Assembly (NCBI GenBank): GCA_964444135.1
Contig: CAYUFX010000004.1
Location: forward strand, 1 to 64,000
Length of the DNA: 64,000 nucleotides
From: NIOZ-UU13 sp964444135
Lineage (GTDB): Bacteria > Planctomycetota > Phycisphaerae > Sedimentisphaerales > Anaerobacaceae
Reading direction: 5' to 3'
The position numbers were made by a program, and so were the translations under genes. Numbering within the stretch: the stretch's first letter is position 1; each line of letters starts with the position of its first letter. Of this stretch, positions 1 through 9,655 are shown one piece after another. Under the pieces are notes generated by a model. That model was not told the DNA's origin, ran no database searches, and saw only the letters and a list, made by a program, of their open reading frames with translations.

Positions 1-1
1 A

Positions 2-79
2 TTTAAAGGCTATACGTTGTTGCATTTTGAAAACCGAAGTGGCGTTGTAGTATTACAATATGCCGGATATCAACAATGA
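2..79 (+). CDS. possible 3' end of an upstream gene (partial)
   Basis: The second forward frame is open from the window edge and ends at a TGA at 77-79, giving about 25 codons ending in VVLQYAGYQQ. It stops 28 bases before the next gene on the same strand, as expected for the tail of an upstream operon partner. No family can be recognised from so few residues, and it may be chance. Confidence 0.2.
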   Translation, partial: FKGYTLLHFENRSGVVVLQYAGYQQ

Positions 80-107
80 TGGGTAGAAATCATAGTGTCG
101 AGAAAAT

Positions 108-2090
108 ATGCCTGAGACAAACACAAATACACAACTGAATTTCAAGAACCAAAACCTGCCAATATCCTCAACTCACCGCCCTTCTGCATTGCTCCGTTTC
201 CGCAGAGGCATGATCGTACTTGCTCATATAGTTGCCTTCGCTGCCTCTTTGATGCTTTCCTTCCTCGTAGTGCACAATATGCAGTTAAGACCCTCGACTC
301 CTACCGAGAAGTGGCTTCATCTATACCCTCCGTTGCTCCTGTTTTTTCTCATTGTCAAGCTGCCGGTATTTGGGCTTTTCAAGCAATACCGCGGCTGGTG
401 GCGCTATGTAGGGATTTCCGATCTTCGTGGGATATTGTGGGCATCATTTGTCAGCACATTAATTATCGTTTCTTTATGGTTTATGACAGCCAACATCGAA
501 GCCATTCGTACAAATCTACCACCGGACATAGAAAGGCCTGCCGAAGGTATATGTATAGCCGATATGTTCGCCACAGTTTTGATGCTTGGCGGATTGCGGA
601 TACTAATACGGCTATACTTTGAGGAGTTTCGTACTGCCGAAGCAGGCCGACTGAAACGATTTCTTATAGTGGGCGCAGGCAATGCAGGCGAAGCACTGCT
701 GCGAGAAATTCACCGTATGCCTGTAGCCCAATATGAGGTTGTCGGCTTTATTGATGATGACCCCATCAAAAAAGGCACTAATATTCATGGAATACCGGTC
801 CTTGGCCCTGTTGAGCAGCTGCCCGAAGTCTGTGAGGAACGCAACATCGAAGAAATTGCCATCGCAATGCCCTCGGCAAGCCATCAGCAGCTAAGACGCG
901 TTATCCAGGTATGCGAAGGTACTAAGATTCGCTTCCGTACGGTGCCATCAATTACGGATATTGCTTCCGGTAAGTTCCGTGTCTCTCAGATCCGAGATGT
1001 TGACATCAACGATTTGTTAGGCAGAGAAACTGTACAGCTTGACCTGGACCTAATAGAAGCCTTTGCCAAGGACAAAACAATTCTGGTTACCGGCGCAGGC
1101 GGCTCCATCGGTTCAGAAATGTGCAAACAGCTATGCAATTTCACCCCGAAGCTGCTTTTGCTTATTGAGCAGGCTGAAAATCCACTGTTTTACATAGAGC
1201 GTGAATTGCGCAAACAATTTCCCGCAGTCCGCATAAAAGCACTTATTTGCAACATTACCGACAGGACCCGCGTGGACGAAATCTTTAAAAATTACAAGCC
1301 ACAGGTTGTCATTCACGCCGCCGCTCATAAGCACGTACCTTTGATGGAGCTTAACGCCGGCGAAGCCATCAAAAACAATATTGTCGGCACACAAGTCGTC
1401 GCTGATGCCGCAGATAACTCCGGCACTGCCAACTTCGTATTGATAAGCACCGACAAAGCCGTCAATCCAACCAGCATAATGGGCTCATCAAAGCGAATTG
1501 CAGAAATGTATATCCAGGACCTGAACAGAACCAGTGAAACGCACTTTGTAACTGTCCGCTTTGGAAATGTGCTTGGCTCTGACGGCTCAGTCGTTCCTAT
1601 CTTCAAAAAGCAAATAGCCGAAGGTGGTCCCGTAACCGTTACACATCCTGAAATGAAGCGCTATTTTATGACCATACCGGAAGCAAGCCAGCTCGTCCTG
1701 CAGGCGGCAACAATGGGAAAAGGCGGAGAAATCTTTGTGCTTGATATGAGCGAGCCGGTAAAAATCGTGGACCTGGCCAGAGAGCTTATCACCCTGAGCG
1801 GATTCAGGCCCGGAGAAGACATTGAAATGGTTTTCACCGGACCCAGAGTCGGCGAAAAACTCTTCGAGGAACTTTCGATAGAAGGCGAAGATATGCAGCG
1901 CACAAGGCATCCTAAAATCAGTATATGGAAGAATATTCCGATGGACCGCGAGGGGCTTCGGGCGGGTATAAACGAGCTGGTAAAAATCGCCAAAGCACAA
2001 AACAACAGTCAAATATTTCAGAAAATCAAGGAGCTTGTACCGGAATATATCGGCCAAACCACCACTTCCCAGGAACCCGCCAACAACTAA
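108..2090 (+). CDS. CapD/FlaA1-type nucleoside-diphosphate-sugar epimerase/dehydratase, membrane-anchored
   Basis: A 660-residue polysaccharide biosynthesis protein that is expected to convert a UDP-sugar (4,6-dehydratase/epimerase chemistry) for cell-surface polysaccharide. About four membrane helices lie in residues 35-170. A first Rossmann unit begins with RFLIVGAGNAGEALL (about 185). The catalytic short-chain dehydrogenase domain begins with TILVTGAGGSIGSEM (about 325). Further SDR motifs are ISTDKAVNP and the Ser-Met-x3-Lys active-site variant MGSSKRIAEMY, typical of FlaA1/CapD/WbpM, where Met replaces the usual Tyr. Length and domain order match the long membrane-bound members of the family. 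The ATG at 108 has only a weak GAG-type ribosome site. A repeat with inverted halves follows the stop and could act as a terminator. Confidence 0.9.
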   Translation: MPETNTNTQLNFKNQNLPISSTHRPSALLRFRRGMIVLAHIVAFAASLMLSFLVVHNMQLRPSTPTEKWLHLYPPLLLFFLIVKLPVFGLFKQYRGWWRYVGISDLRGILWASFVSTLIIVSLWFMTANIEAIRTNLPPDIERPAEGICIADMFATVLMLGGLRILIRLYFEEFRTAEAGRLKRFLIVGAGNAGEALLREIHRMPVAQYEVVGFIDDDPIKKGTNIHGIPVLGPVEQLPEVCEERNIEEIAIAMPSASHQQLRRVIQVCEGTKIRFRTVPSITDIASGKFRVSQIRDVDINDLLGRETVQLDLDLIEAFAKDKTILVTGAGGSIGSEMCKQLCNFTPKLLLLIEQAENPLFYIERELRKQFPAVRIKALICNITDRTRVDEIFKNYKPQVVIHAAAHKHVPLMELNAGEAIKNNIVGTQVVADAADNSGTANFVLISTDKAVNPTSIMGSSKRIAEMYIQDLNRTSETHFVTVRFGNVLGSDGSVVPIFKKQIAEGGPVTVTHPEMKRYFMTIPEASQLVLQAATMGKGGEIFVLDMSEPVKIVDLARELITLSGFRPGEDIEMVFTGPRVGEKLFEELSIEGEDMQRTRHPKISIWKNIPMDREGLRAGINELVKIAKAQNNSQIFQKIKELVPEYIGQTTTSQEPANN

Positions 2091-2126
2091 GAACGCCCCC
2101 CGCTGAAAAATTCCAAATTAGAAAAT

Positions 2127-2202
2127 TCCTAAAGTGTCTAAAGTTTAGATTGCCTAAAGTTACGGATTATTTTTTTACTTTAGCTCACTTTAGGCACTTT
2201 AG
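2127..2202. repeat. inverted repeat of the 'ctttaggcactttag' family, copy A
   Basis: The sequence GCCTAAAGTTACGGATTAT followed by a T-run leads into CTTTAGCTCACTTTAGGCA and then CTTTAG. The two halves (TGCCTAAAGT and ACTTTAGGCA) are complementary, so the unit can fold as a hairpin. Very similar units occur at 32241-32332 and 33270-33450. It sits between two convergent genes and could serve as a bidirectional terminator. Confidence 0.6.
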
Positions 2203-2216
2203 TCTCTTGTGCTCTA

Positions 2217-2444
2217 CTATGGTATCCTCTTGTCGGTCAGCTTGCTGGGCTTATCAAGAAGCATAAGCGTGTCTAAGTCCGCCATCATCTCCTGCCGATT
2301 AATACGAAGAGCGCGCTCATGCCTTCTGCGCCCTTCAGCGGCAGTCTCACCCATCTGGTCGTAAGAACTACACCCCAAAGGCACGAAAAACAAAGCGCAC
2401 AAAACAATAACCAAAATCACCTTACACACAGAAACGCCTTTCAT
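2217..2444 (-). CDS. small lipoprotein of unknown function
   Basis: About 75 residues. The N terminus is a lipoprotein-type signal: MKGVSVCK, then a hydrophobic stretch ending in VPLGC, so Cys 25 is the likely lipidated residue. The mature part is short, charged and helical (GETAAEGRRRHERALRINRQ). The third ATG of an ATG-ATG-ATG run was chosen because GAGGGA lies six bases before it; an upstream ATG at 2468 is also possible. The lipobox is imperfect (Pro at -3). No family recognised. Confidence 0.6.
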   Translation of the reverse strand: MKGVSVCKVILVIVLCALFFVPLGCSSYDQMGETAAEGRRRHERALRINRQEMMADLDTLMLLDKPSKLTDKRIP

Positions 2445-2468
2445 CATCATTCCCTCATTGAAATCCAC

Positions 2469-3004
2469 ATTTCAGCTACAGTTATCGGGCGGGCCTAATT
2501 TTTCGGTCAGCCCCGTTAGAAATTTTCCTTTTATTTCATCTCATTACCCCATATAGAGTTTCTAATGGGGTCAGCCTTAGTTTTTATTATTTAGGCGCTA
2601 AAAAACACACCCCTGACTATCTCTATATTATAGCAGCCGCCAATGCCATTGTCAAGCCCGTTGGCAATTTCCTGCCCTTATTGCCGGAATATTTCCCATT
2701 TGCAGTATTTCCACCGTGTCTTATGCCGCAATTTCTAAGCCTGCCAAGGCAACAACGCACCCTCGCTCGGCAAAGAACCTGCCCCCGAAAATACCAGAAA
2801 AAGTCTTGTTCCTGCCCCCGAAACGCTATTTCTTCTGAAATCGCACCTCTTATATGCCGATAACCCGCTTAATCAAGTGGAATACGATATGTAAGACTGG
2901 AAGATGCCGGAAATGAACGACTCACTAAGCACCCACAGTTATGTATCCGACACGGACGCCGTGTTTATCCTTGAATTACCCTTCCAAACTCAGGAGGCCG
3001 TAAA
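2469..3004. other. 536-base region without a gene
   Basis: It holds the MITE-like element at 2511-2570 and, just upstream of the next gene, a small hairpin ACACGG-ACG-CCGTGT at 2950-2964. A 60-codon open frame at 2681-2863 has no ribosome site and no recognisable content. AGGAGG at about 2992-2997 serves the following gene. Confidence 0.6.
2511..2570. mobile_element. MITE-like element (CCCCGTTAGAAATT family), copy 1
   Basis: A 60-base unit begins with CCCCGTTAGAAATT and ends with AGTTTCTAATGGGG; the ends are 12/14 complementary. It is flanked on both sides by TCAG (2507-2510 and 2571-2574), which looks like a 4-base target duplication. A second copy with perfect 14-base ends and its own 4-base duplication lies at 33648-33741. 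There is no coding capacity. Confidence 0.65.
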
Positions 3005-5137
3005 ATGAATAACGGCGAAAAAGAAATGATTGGATTCCCGCAAGGCGGGGTCCCTCACCGTATTCTCGTCATAGACGACAATCCCGATATTCAGAGGGAT
3101 TTTAAGACCATTCTCCTTGAAGAGCAAGCTAACACAAAGTTGGACTCGTGTAGTGCCAAGCTTTTCGCCCGCAGCGTCCGTAAATCCACGCCCAGGAGCA
3201 AGTATGAGCTCGATTTTGCATCTCAGGGAAAAGAAGGCCACGAAAAGATAAAACAGGCGCTTTCACAAAATCGCCCATATGAGCTGGCTTTTGTCGATAT
3301 GCGCATATCTCCGGGCTGGGACGGCATTGAAACGATAGAGCACATCTGGAAGACCGACCCTAACATTCAGGTCGTCATCTGCACAGCCTACACCGACCAT
3401 TCCTGGGAAGAAATAAGCCAGCGGCTCGGAAGGTCGGAAAATCTTCTGATTCTCAAAAAACCCTTCGACAGCGCCGAAATCGCTCAACTCGCCGCCACAC
3501 TGACCGAAAAATGGACCTTAGCTAAGCAGGCATCTAAGAAGATGGACCAATTAGAGCAAATGGTCAAAGAACGAACTAATGAACTGGCAACAACCAATAA
3601 GCAGAACCAACAGGAAATCCCTGAGCGCAAGAAAGCTGAGGAAGCGTTGAGAGAAAGTGAGGAAAAATTCAGGAGCCTTGCAGAGCAATCTCCGAACATG
3701 ATTTTTATCCACAGTAAAGGCAAAGTGATTTATGCCAACAAAAAGTGTGAGGAGATAATGGGATACAAAAGAGAGGAGTTTTATTCTGATGAATTCAACT
3801 TCTTAACCTTGATTGCACCGGAGTCAATGGATTTGATAAAGGAGAATTACAAAAGGCACTTAGAAGGTGAAGAAATTCAGCCATACGAATATACCCTTAT
3901 AAATAAGACCGGTGAAAGAATTGAGGCAATCAACGCGAGCAAACTGATCCAATATGAAGGCCATAAGGCTATTCTTGGAGTTGTAACTGATATCACCGAG
4001 CACAAGAAGGCAGAGGAGACGCTACGGCAGAGCGAAGAGCGGTTGAAGATATTATTTGAATATGCCCCCGACACAATCTTCTTAACCGACGTTAAAGGAA
4101 ATTTCGTCGATGGTAATAAAGCTGCGGAGGAAATGGTTGGATATGCGAAAGAGGAATTAATTGGGAAGAATTTGTTTGAGACAGGATTGCTGTTAGAAGA
4201 GCAAGTACCTAAGGCAGCCAAACATTTAGAAGAGATTGTCAAAGGCAACCCAACAGGGCCAGACGAGTTTACCTTAAAAAGGAAAGATGGCAGTTATGTT
4301 ACAGTTGAGATAAGAACTTTACCTGTAAGAATAGGGAACCAAACATTAGGATTAGGCATTGCACGCGACATCACCGAGCGCAAGAAATCCGAACTCAGTC
4401 AGAATGAACTTGTCGAAAAAGTGGATAAAATTAACAGAGAACTGAATGATTTTGCGTCGATAGTCTCGCATGATTTGAAGGCGCCGCTGCGAGGGATTAA
4501 GACCTTGGCCAATTGGATATTAGCCGACATTGCGGATAAGCTTGGGGACCAGGCCAACGAGCAAATAAATCTGCTTTTGGACCGCGTAGAACGGATGTAT
4601 AACCTCATTGAGGGCGCTCTTCAATATTCGAGACTCGGCCAGACAAAAGGAAAACAGATTCAGGTCAATCTCAATACCTTTGTTCCGGAAATTATTAATA
4701 TGGTCGTTCCACCGGAAAACATTACAGTTACAATCGAAAACGAACTGCCTGTAATTGAGTGCGATGAAACTCAGATTATGCAGGTATTCCAGAATCTGCT
4801 GAGCAACGCTATAAAATATATGGATAAACCACAGGGCTGGATAAAAGTCGGCTGCGTCGAACAGGACGGCTTCTGGAAATTCAGTGTCGCTGATAACGGG
4901 CCTGGTATCGAAGAAAAGCACTTCGAAAAAATCTTCAAAATATTCCAGGCATTGCCGACCTCTCCAAGGTTTGAAGGCACCGGAGTCGGCCTTACCATCA
5001 CAAAGAAAATTGTTGAGTTATATAACGGAAAGATTTGGGTGGAATCGAAAGTTGGCGAAGGAAGCACTTTTTTCTTTACTTTGCCAAAGCAGAAGGGACC
5101 CCACCTTGCGGGAACCAAAGTGGGGGCCAAAAAATGA
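3005..5137 (+). CDS. hybrid sensor: N-terminal receiver, two PAS domains, histidine kinase
   Basis: A 710-residue cytoplasmic signalling protein without membrane segments. Residues 18-165 form a receiver domain with the acidic pair in LVIDDN, phosphoacceptor Asp98 (LAFVDMR) and Lys152 (LKKPF). Residues 165-220 are a coiled coil, then two PAS domains with PAC tails (DITEHKKAEETL and DITERKKSEL). The dimerisation helix carries His489 in VSHDLKAPLRG. The ATPase domain has an N box (NLLSNAIKYM), G1 (ADNGPGI) and G2 (GTGVGLT). The receiver at the N terminus suggests it acts inside a phosphorelay. AGGAGG precedes the ATG. A 21-base repeat lies inside the gene at both ends (3035-3055 and 5094-5114). 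The stop overlaps the next start (ATGA). Confidence 0.92.
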   Translation: MNNGEKEMIGFPQGGVPHRILVIDDNPDIQRDFKTILLEEQANTKLDSCSAKLFARSVRKSTPRSKYELDFASQGKEGHEKIKQALSQNRPYELAFVDMRISPGWDGIETIEHIWKTDPNIQVVICTAYTDHSWEEISQRLGRSENLLILKKPFDSAEIAQLAATLTEKWTLAKQASKKMDQLEQMVKERTNELATTNKQNQQEIPERKKAEEALRESEEKFRSLAEQSPNMIFIHSKGKVIYANKKCEEIMGYKREEFYSDEFNFLTLIAPESMDLIKENYKRHLEGEEIQPYEYTLINKTGERIEAINASKLIQYEGHKAILGVVTDITEHKKAEETLRQSEERLKILFEYAPDTIFLTDVKGNFVDGNKAAEEMVGYAKEELIGKNLFETGLLLEEQVPKAAKHLEEIVKGNPTGPDEFTLKRKDGSYVTVEIRTLPVRIGNQTLGLGIARDITERKKSELSQNELVEKVDKINRELNDFASIVSHDLKAPLRGIKTLANWILADIADKLGDQANEQINLLLDRVERMYNLIEGALQYSRLGQTKGKQIQVNLNTFVPEIINMVVPPENITVTIENELPVIECDETQIMQVFQNLLSNAIKYMDKPQGWIKVGCVEQDGFWKFSVADNGPGIEEKHFEKIFKIFQALPTSPRFEGTGVGLTITKKIVELYNGKIWVESKVGEGSTFFFTLPKQKGPHLAGTKVGAKK

Positions 5138-5556
5138 GAAACTCAAAGCCGATATTGCTCATTGAAGATGATAACGTGGATGTGATGACCGTGGAACGTG
5201 CGCTCAGAGACCTGAAGATTGCAAACCAGCTCGTTAGCACGAGCAACGGCGAGGAAGCTTTGGAGTATCTAAGAACCAACGGTAATAAAAAGCCCTGCGT
5301 TATCTTGCTGGATTTGAATATGCCGAAGATGAACGGCGCCGAACTTCTAAAAATCGTAAAAAAAGACGAGGCATTGAAAAAGATTCCTGTTGTAGTGCTG
5401 ACTACATCCAGCCACCAGCAGGATGTAGTCGAAAGCTTCAAGCTCGGCGCTGCCGGCTATATGGTCAAATCTGTTGATTATGGAAAGTTTGTGGAAACAA
5501 TCAGAACAATTAACCTGTATTGGACTTTAAGTGAACTGCCGTCAAATGGAGATTAA
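5134..5556 (+). CDS. single-domain response regulator (Rcp1-like)
   Basis: 140 residues, one CheY-like receiver: PILLIEDDNVD at the N terminus, phosphoacceptor Asp60 in VILLDLNMPKMNG, the TTSS switch region and Lys in YMVKSVD. This is the type of stand-alone regulator found beside PAS/phytochrome-like kinases. The start at 5134 overlaps the kinase stop by four bases, so the two are translationally coupled; a longer frame from 5035 would run through the kinase 3' end and has no homologous content. There is no output domain, so it probably passes phosphate on or binds a partner. Confidence 0.9.
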   Translation: MRNSKPILLIEDDNVDVMTVERALRDLKIANQLVSTSNGEEALEYLRTNGNKKPCVILLDLNMPKMNGAELLKIVKKDEALKKIPVVVLTTSSHQQDVVESFKLGAAGYMVKSVDYGKFVETIRTINLYWTLSELPSNGD

Positions 5557-5560
5557 AACA

Positions 5561-6409
5561 ATGGAAAATACAAGATACAAGATTTTGCTCATTGAAGATA
5601 ACGAGCTCGACCAGATGGCTTTTAAGCGCTTTGTGGACGATAACACCATTCCGTACGATTGTGCAATCGCCGGCTCTGTTTCAGAGGCCCGAGACGCATT
5701 GAATCACGACTGTTTTGATATTATAATTGCCGACCACTCACTCGGCGACGGCACAGCTTTTGACATCCTGGCTTCGGCCAAGGATACTCCCATTATAGTC
5801 GTTACCGGAGCAGGTGATGAGGAAACAGCCGTAAAAATCTGGAAAGCCGGCGCTTATGACTATCTGATAAAGGACCTCGACCAAAACTATCTCAAAGCCA
5901 TTCCAATAACGGTTGAAAATGCCGTCAGCCACAAGATGATCGAAAAGAAACTCCATTTGCTTTCGGGCGCTATTATGAGCACCGACGACAGCGTCTATAT
6001 TACCGATATGCAGGGTAGTGTTATCTTCGTTAATAAGGCATTTTGCAACACTTACGGGTACAAGGAACAGGATATTATCGGAAAAAACAGTGCTGTCCTC
6101 TGGATAGGAAAACATCAGACCGAAAATACCAGAAGTGTCTTCCATACCCGAACTATTGGAAGCTCCTGGGAAGTTGGGTTCTACCATAAACGAAAGGACG
6201 ACAGCGTATTTCCGGTCTCTCTTTCGAGGTCAACCATCAAAGATTCAAAGGGAAACGAGGTTGCGATTGTGGGAGTCGCTCGCAATATTTCCGAGCGAAT
6301 CCTTATAGAGGATGAACTCAGAACAGAAAATCAGAATTTGAAGAAACGAATTACGGAGCTGGAAGAGAAACTTGAAATAGAGCACAGCTATTCAGCCCCG
6401 AATGCTTAA
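5561..6409 (+). CDS. response regulator with C-terminal PAS domain
   Basis: About 282 residues. Residues 5-125 form a receiver (ILLIEDNELDQ, Asp58 in IIADHSLGDG, Lys in YLIKDLD). Residues 135-255 form a PAS/PAC domain (DSVYITDMQGSVIFVNKAF, then GVARNISERILIEDEL), followed by a coiled coil (LKKRITELEEKLE). The ATG at 5561 has GGAGA eight bases upstream; ATG 5546 overlaps the previous stop and is less likely. No kinase or DNA-binding domain is present, so it probably works as a connector within the surrounding kinase set. Confidence 0.88.
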   Translation: MENTRYKILLIEDNELDQMAFKRFVDDNTIPYDCAIAGSVSEARDALNHDCFDIIIADHSLGDGTAFDILASAKDTPIIVVTGAGDEETAVKIWKAGAYDYLIKDLDQNYLKAIPITVENAVSHKMIEKKLHLLSGAIMSTDDSVYITDMQGSVIFVNKAFCNTYGYKEQDIIGKNSAVLWIGKHQTENTRSVFHTRTIGSSWEVGFYHKRKDDSVFPVSLSRSTIKDSKGNEVAIVGVARNISERILIEDELRTENQNLKKRITELEEKLEIEHSYSAPNA

Positions 6410-6493
6410 CGCTCGCAGCCCTTCCGGCATTGTATGAAGTATGATGGTTACAGAACAAAACAAAGAACAAACCTGCCTTTTAAAGGGAGCGTA

Positions 6494-9472
6494 ATGGCAG
6501 AAAATAGCAGCAGACCACAACACAGTGAATTGGTCGAGAGCCAGATAAGACATAGCTGCTCCACTCCTTTTCCGGCCACCTCCAGGAGCTGGCTGGAACT
6601 GGGCGATATAATGACCGAAGATGTCACTACTGTCTGTAAGGGAAGCTCTGTGGTCTCGGCTGCCAAGATCATGTCGGATAAAAACATATCCTGCATCGTA
6701 GTTTCAGACAATGGCGATTTGTCAGGAATTATTACAGAGACAGACCTGCTGAAAAGGGCCATAGCTAACAGTAATGATTTCCGCAAGATGAAAGTAGAGC
6801 ACATAATGACCTCTCCCGTCCGGAGCGTGCCCTGCAATCTTTCGGTCCTGGAAGCCAGCAGAATCATGGAAGCTGAAAACATCAGGCGGCTTGTCGTTCT
6901 GGAGGAGGAACGGCTGGTTGGTATCATAACACAAACCGATATTGTCCGAGTCCTGACAACTTATGGCATGTGGAAGAATGTCTCAGAACTTATGAGCTCC
7001 GATGTGGCCGCTATAGCCGGTTCGGCAACTGTCAGGGAAGCTGCAGAGGTCATGGCTTCACGAGACATATCCTGTCTGGTCGCTATGGATAACGACGACG
7101 TTGTGGGCATCTTTACGGAACGAGACCTTCTTAAAAGAGTCATTGCCCTGAAGCGAAATCCGGCCCAGACTCTTCTACAAAACGTAATGTCTTCACCGGT
7201 GATGAGCGTACCTTCCAACTACTCTATTCCAAGTGCCAGCAAAATGATGGAAAAGATGAGAATTCGCCGGCTGCTCGTTATGGATGACAGCACTTTACTC
7301 GGAGTAGTAACTCAGACCGACATTCTCAAGGCCATCAAAGGCAGGCTCCAGGAAGAGGAAGAAAACTACTTCAGGCTTCTGAACGAGTCCCGCAACTGCA
7401 TTTATATAGTCGATTTGAATAATAATACAACCTATGTTAATCCTGCCTTAATGAAATTGCTGGAGGTAACCGACCCGGACGAACTTATAAACAAGCAGTT
7501 TTTGCCGGAACGGTTCTGGGACAATCCTCATCAGCGAGACCGGATTTCGGACCAGTTGAAGAAAGCAAGTGTCGAAGTCGAAGAGCTGACGCTGAGAACC
7601 GCCAAGGGCAAAAAGCTGTTTGTTACGCTGTTCTCAACCCGCACCAAGAACATCAAAGGCCAAACTAACGGAAGTCAGGGCGTTCTTTACGACATCACCG
7701 CGAAAAAGGAGCTGGCAACCCTCAGAGAAATGGAGCACGAGCTCCGCAGAAGTGAGAACCTTTTGAGAGGAACTCTTGAATCTACCGCCGATGGTATTCT
7801 GGTGGTTGATGAAAATGGCCGGGTGAGCCACACGAACAACCGATTTGCAAAGATATGGGATGTCCCTGAAGAGCTGGTTCAGCAGCGAGATGACCAGAGA
7901 TTGTTTAAACATATTGACCGCCGGTTAGAGGACCCATCCGCGTTTCTTGAAAAGCTGCAAACTCCGTGTTCTACCGATGGGGAAAGTTTCGACACCTTAT
8001 ACTTAAAGCAAGGTAAGATTCTGGAAACATATTCCCTGCCATTGATTCGACAAGGAAGATTTGCAGGGCGGGTCTGGAGTTTTCAGGACATCACCGAGCG
8101 CAAGCAGGCCGAAGAGGCGCTGCGGAAAGCTCGCGACGAGCTGGAAGTACGCGTTGAGGAACGGACGGCTGAATTAGCACGAGCCAACAAAGTCCTGGAG
8201 TCCGAAGTCGCCGAACGCAAGAAGGAAGAGGAGACGCTGGACAAAGTTAATAAATGCTTTTTGAGTTTTGGTCCAAATCCTGAAGAGAATATAAATAAAA
8301 TTGTTGAAACTGCAGGACTTATTTTCAAAGGTACATGCGCGCTCTATAAGAAGGAAGATGATGCTCTTTTATGCACAATAGGAGGATGGAATATTCCGGA
8401 GAACCTTAAACGAGAGGACAAGAAAGAAGGCCATATTTGTTATGATGTTATAAGCAACAATAAAGATGAGCCATTTGCAATCAACGATCTTGATGAAACG
8501 CTTTATTCCAAAACTGATCCTAATGTTACCAAATATAAACTCAAGACATATGTCGGCTGTGCTGTTAAAGCTCATGGTAAAGCCATCGGCTCTTTGTGCG
8601 TTGTCTTTCAAAAAAATAGAACGTTCAATGCAAACGAGCTGAAAATTTTCTATATCCTTGCCGAGGCCCTTGGCGTTGAGGAAGAGCGCAAGAAGGCAGA
8701 GGATGTTCTGGAAAAGCTGAATAAATATTTGGAATCAACCGTCCGCGAGCTGAAGCGTACAAACAAGGAGCTGCAGGAGTTTGCATACATAGCAGCCCAC
8801 GACTTAAAGACGCCACTGCGGGGAATTGGAACCTTAGCCGAGTGGTTATCAGCAGACTACGCCGATAAGTTTGATGAACAAGGTCAAAAACATGTTAAGC
8901 TGCTCGCAGAAAGAGCAAAGCGAGCGGATAAACTGGTCGACAGCATCCTCCAATATTCCAGCGCTGGACACGCCAGAGAAGAACAGGAACAGATAGATTT
9001 AAATACAGTGCTATCTGAAATAATTTTTAAGATTGACCCGCCAGAAAATATTGAAATAACCGTCGAGAACAAACTGCCCGTCCTTATGTGCAAAAAAACA
9101 CACATCAGTCAGGTCTTTCAGAACCTGCTGAGCAATGCCATACAACATATGGACAAAGAGAAAGGCCAGATCAAAGTTGGTTGTATCGAGGAGGAAAGTT
9201 TTTGGAAATTCAGTGTTGCAGATAACGGCCCTGGGATTAACCAGAAGTACTTTAAAAAGATTTTCAAGATATTCCAAACCCTTTCGCCGCCAGACAAAAC
9301 CGAATCTACCGGCATAGGCCTTTCCGTAGCCCAAAAAATCGTTAAGCTGAACGGCGGCAAAATCTGGGTTGAGTCAAACCCCGGCGAAGGAAGCACATTT
9401 TTCTTCATACTCCCAAAGTCAGGCGTACCCTGGGACGTTTCTATAGGGGCCGCTTCGGAAGATATAAAATAG
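6494..9472 (+). CDS. histidine kinase with four CBS motifs, two PAS domains and a GAF domain
   Basis: About 992 residues. Two CBS pairs occupy roughly residues 35-150 and 160-285 (IMTEDVTTV, IMTSPVRSV, LMSSDVAAI, VMSSPVMSV), likely sensing an adenine nucleotide. Two PAS domains follow (about 290-540), then a coiled coil, a GAF domain (about 590-740) and the kinase core with His769 in AAHDLKTPLRG, N box NLLSNAIQHM, G1 ADNGPGI and G2 STGIGLS. The ATG at 6494 was chosen because GGGAG lies just before it; a start at 6434 would add 20 residues. The kinase core closely resembles that of the 3005 gene, suggesting duplication. No membrane segments. Confidence 0.88.
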   Translation: MAENSSRPQHSELVESQIRHSCSTPFPATSRSWLELGDIMTEDVTTVCKGSSVVSAAKIMSDKNISCIVVSDNGDLSGIITETDLLKRAIANSNDFRKMKVEHIMTSPVRSVPCNLSVLEASRIMEAENIRRLVVLEEERLVGIITQTDIVRVLTTYGMWKNVSELMSSDVAAIAGSATVREAAEVMASRDISCLVAMDNDDVVGIFTERDLLKRVIALKRNPAQTLLQNVMSSPVMSVPSNYSIPSASKMMEKMRIRRLLVMDDSTLLGVVTQTDILKAIKGRLQEEEENYFRLLNESRNCIYIVDLNNNTTYVNPALMKLLEVTDPDELINKQFLPERFWDNPHQRDRISDQLKKASVEVEELTLRTAKGKKLFVTLFSTRTKNIKGQTNGSQGVLYDITAKKELATLREMEHELRRSENLLRGTLESTADGILVVDENGRVSHTNNRFAKIWDVPEELVQQRDDQRLFKHIDRRLEDPSAFLEKLQTPCSTDGESFDTLYLKQGKILETYSLPLIRQGRFAGRVWSFQDITERKQAEEALRKARDELEVRVEERTAELARANKVLESEVAERKKEEETLDKVNKCFLSFGPNPEENINKIVETAGLIFKGTCALYKKEDDALLCTIGGWNIPENLKREDKKEGHICYDVISNNKDEPFAINDLDETLYSKTDPNVTKYKLKTYVGCAVKAHGKAIGSLCVVFQKNRTFNANELKIFYILAEALGVEEERKKAEDVLEKLNKYLESTVRELKRTNKELQEFAYIAAHDLKTPLRGIGTLAEWLSADYADKFDEQGQKHVKLLAERAKRADKLVDSILQYSSAGHAREEQEQIDLNTVLSEIIFKIDPPENIEITVENKLPVLMCKKTHISQVFQNLLSNAIQHMDKEKGQIKVGCIEEESFWKFSVADNGPGINQKYFKKIFKIFQTLSPPDKTESTGIGLSVAQKIVKLNGGKIWVESNPGEGSTFFFILPKSGVPWDVSIGAASEDIK

Positions 9473-9655
9473 TCATTTCACAAGCACCTGTTGACCATTG
9501 TGTTACGCCTGTTAGTCGAAAACCTCTTCCAAAAGGGGGAAGCGTATGTATCCATATTGAAGAAACCAAGAGCAGCGCCCTCAAACCCTGGCCCGAGTTC
9601 GTCGAAAGCTTGTTTAAGGGTGGCCTCAACAAAAGCCTTAGGGTAAAAATATATA

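Noticed and set aside
2681..2863. 60-codon open frame on the plus strand
   Set aside because: No ribosome site, unusual Pro/Arg/Cys-rich content and no neighbour support; likely chance.
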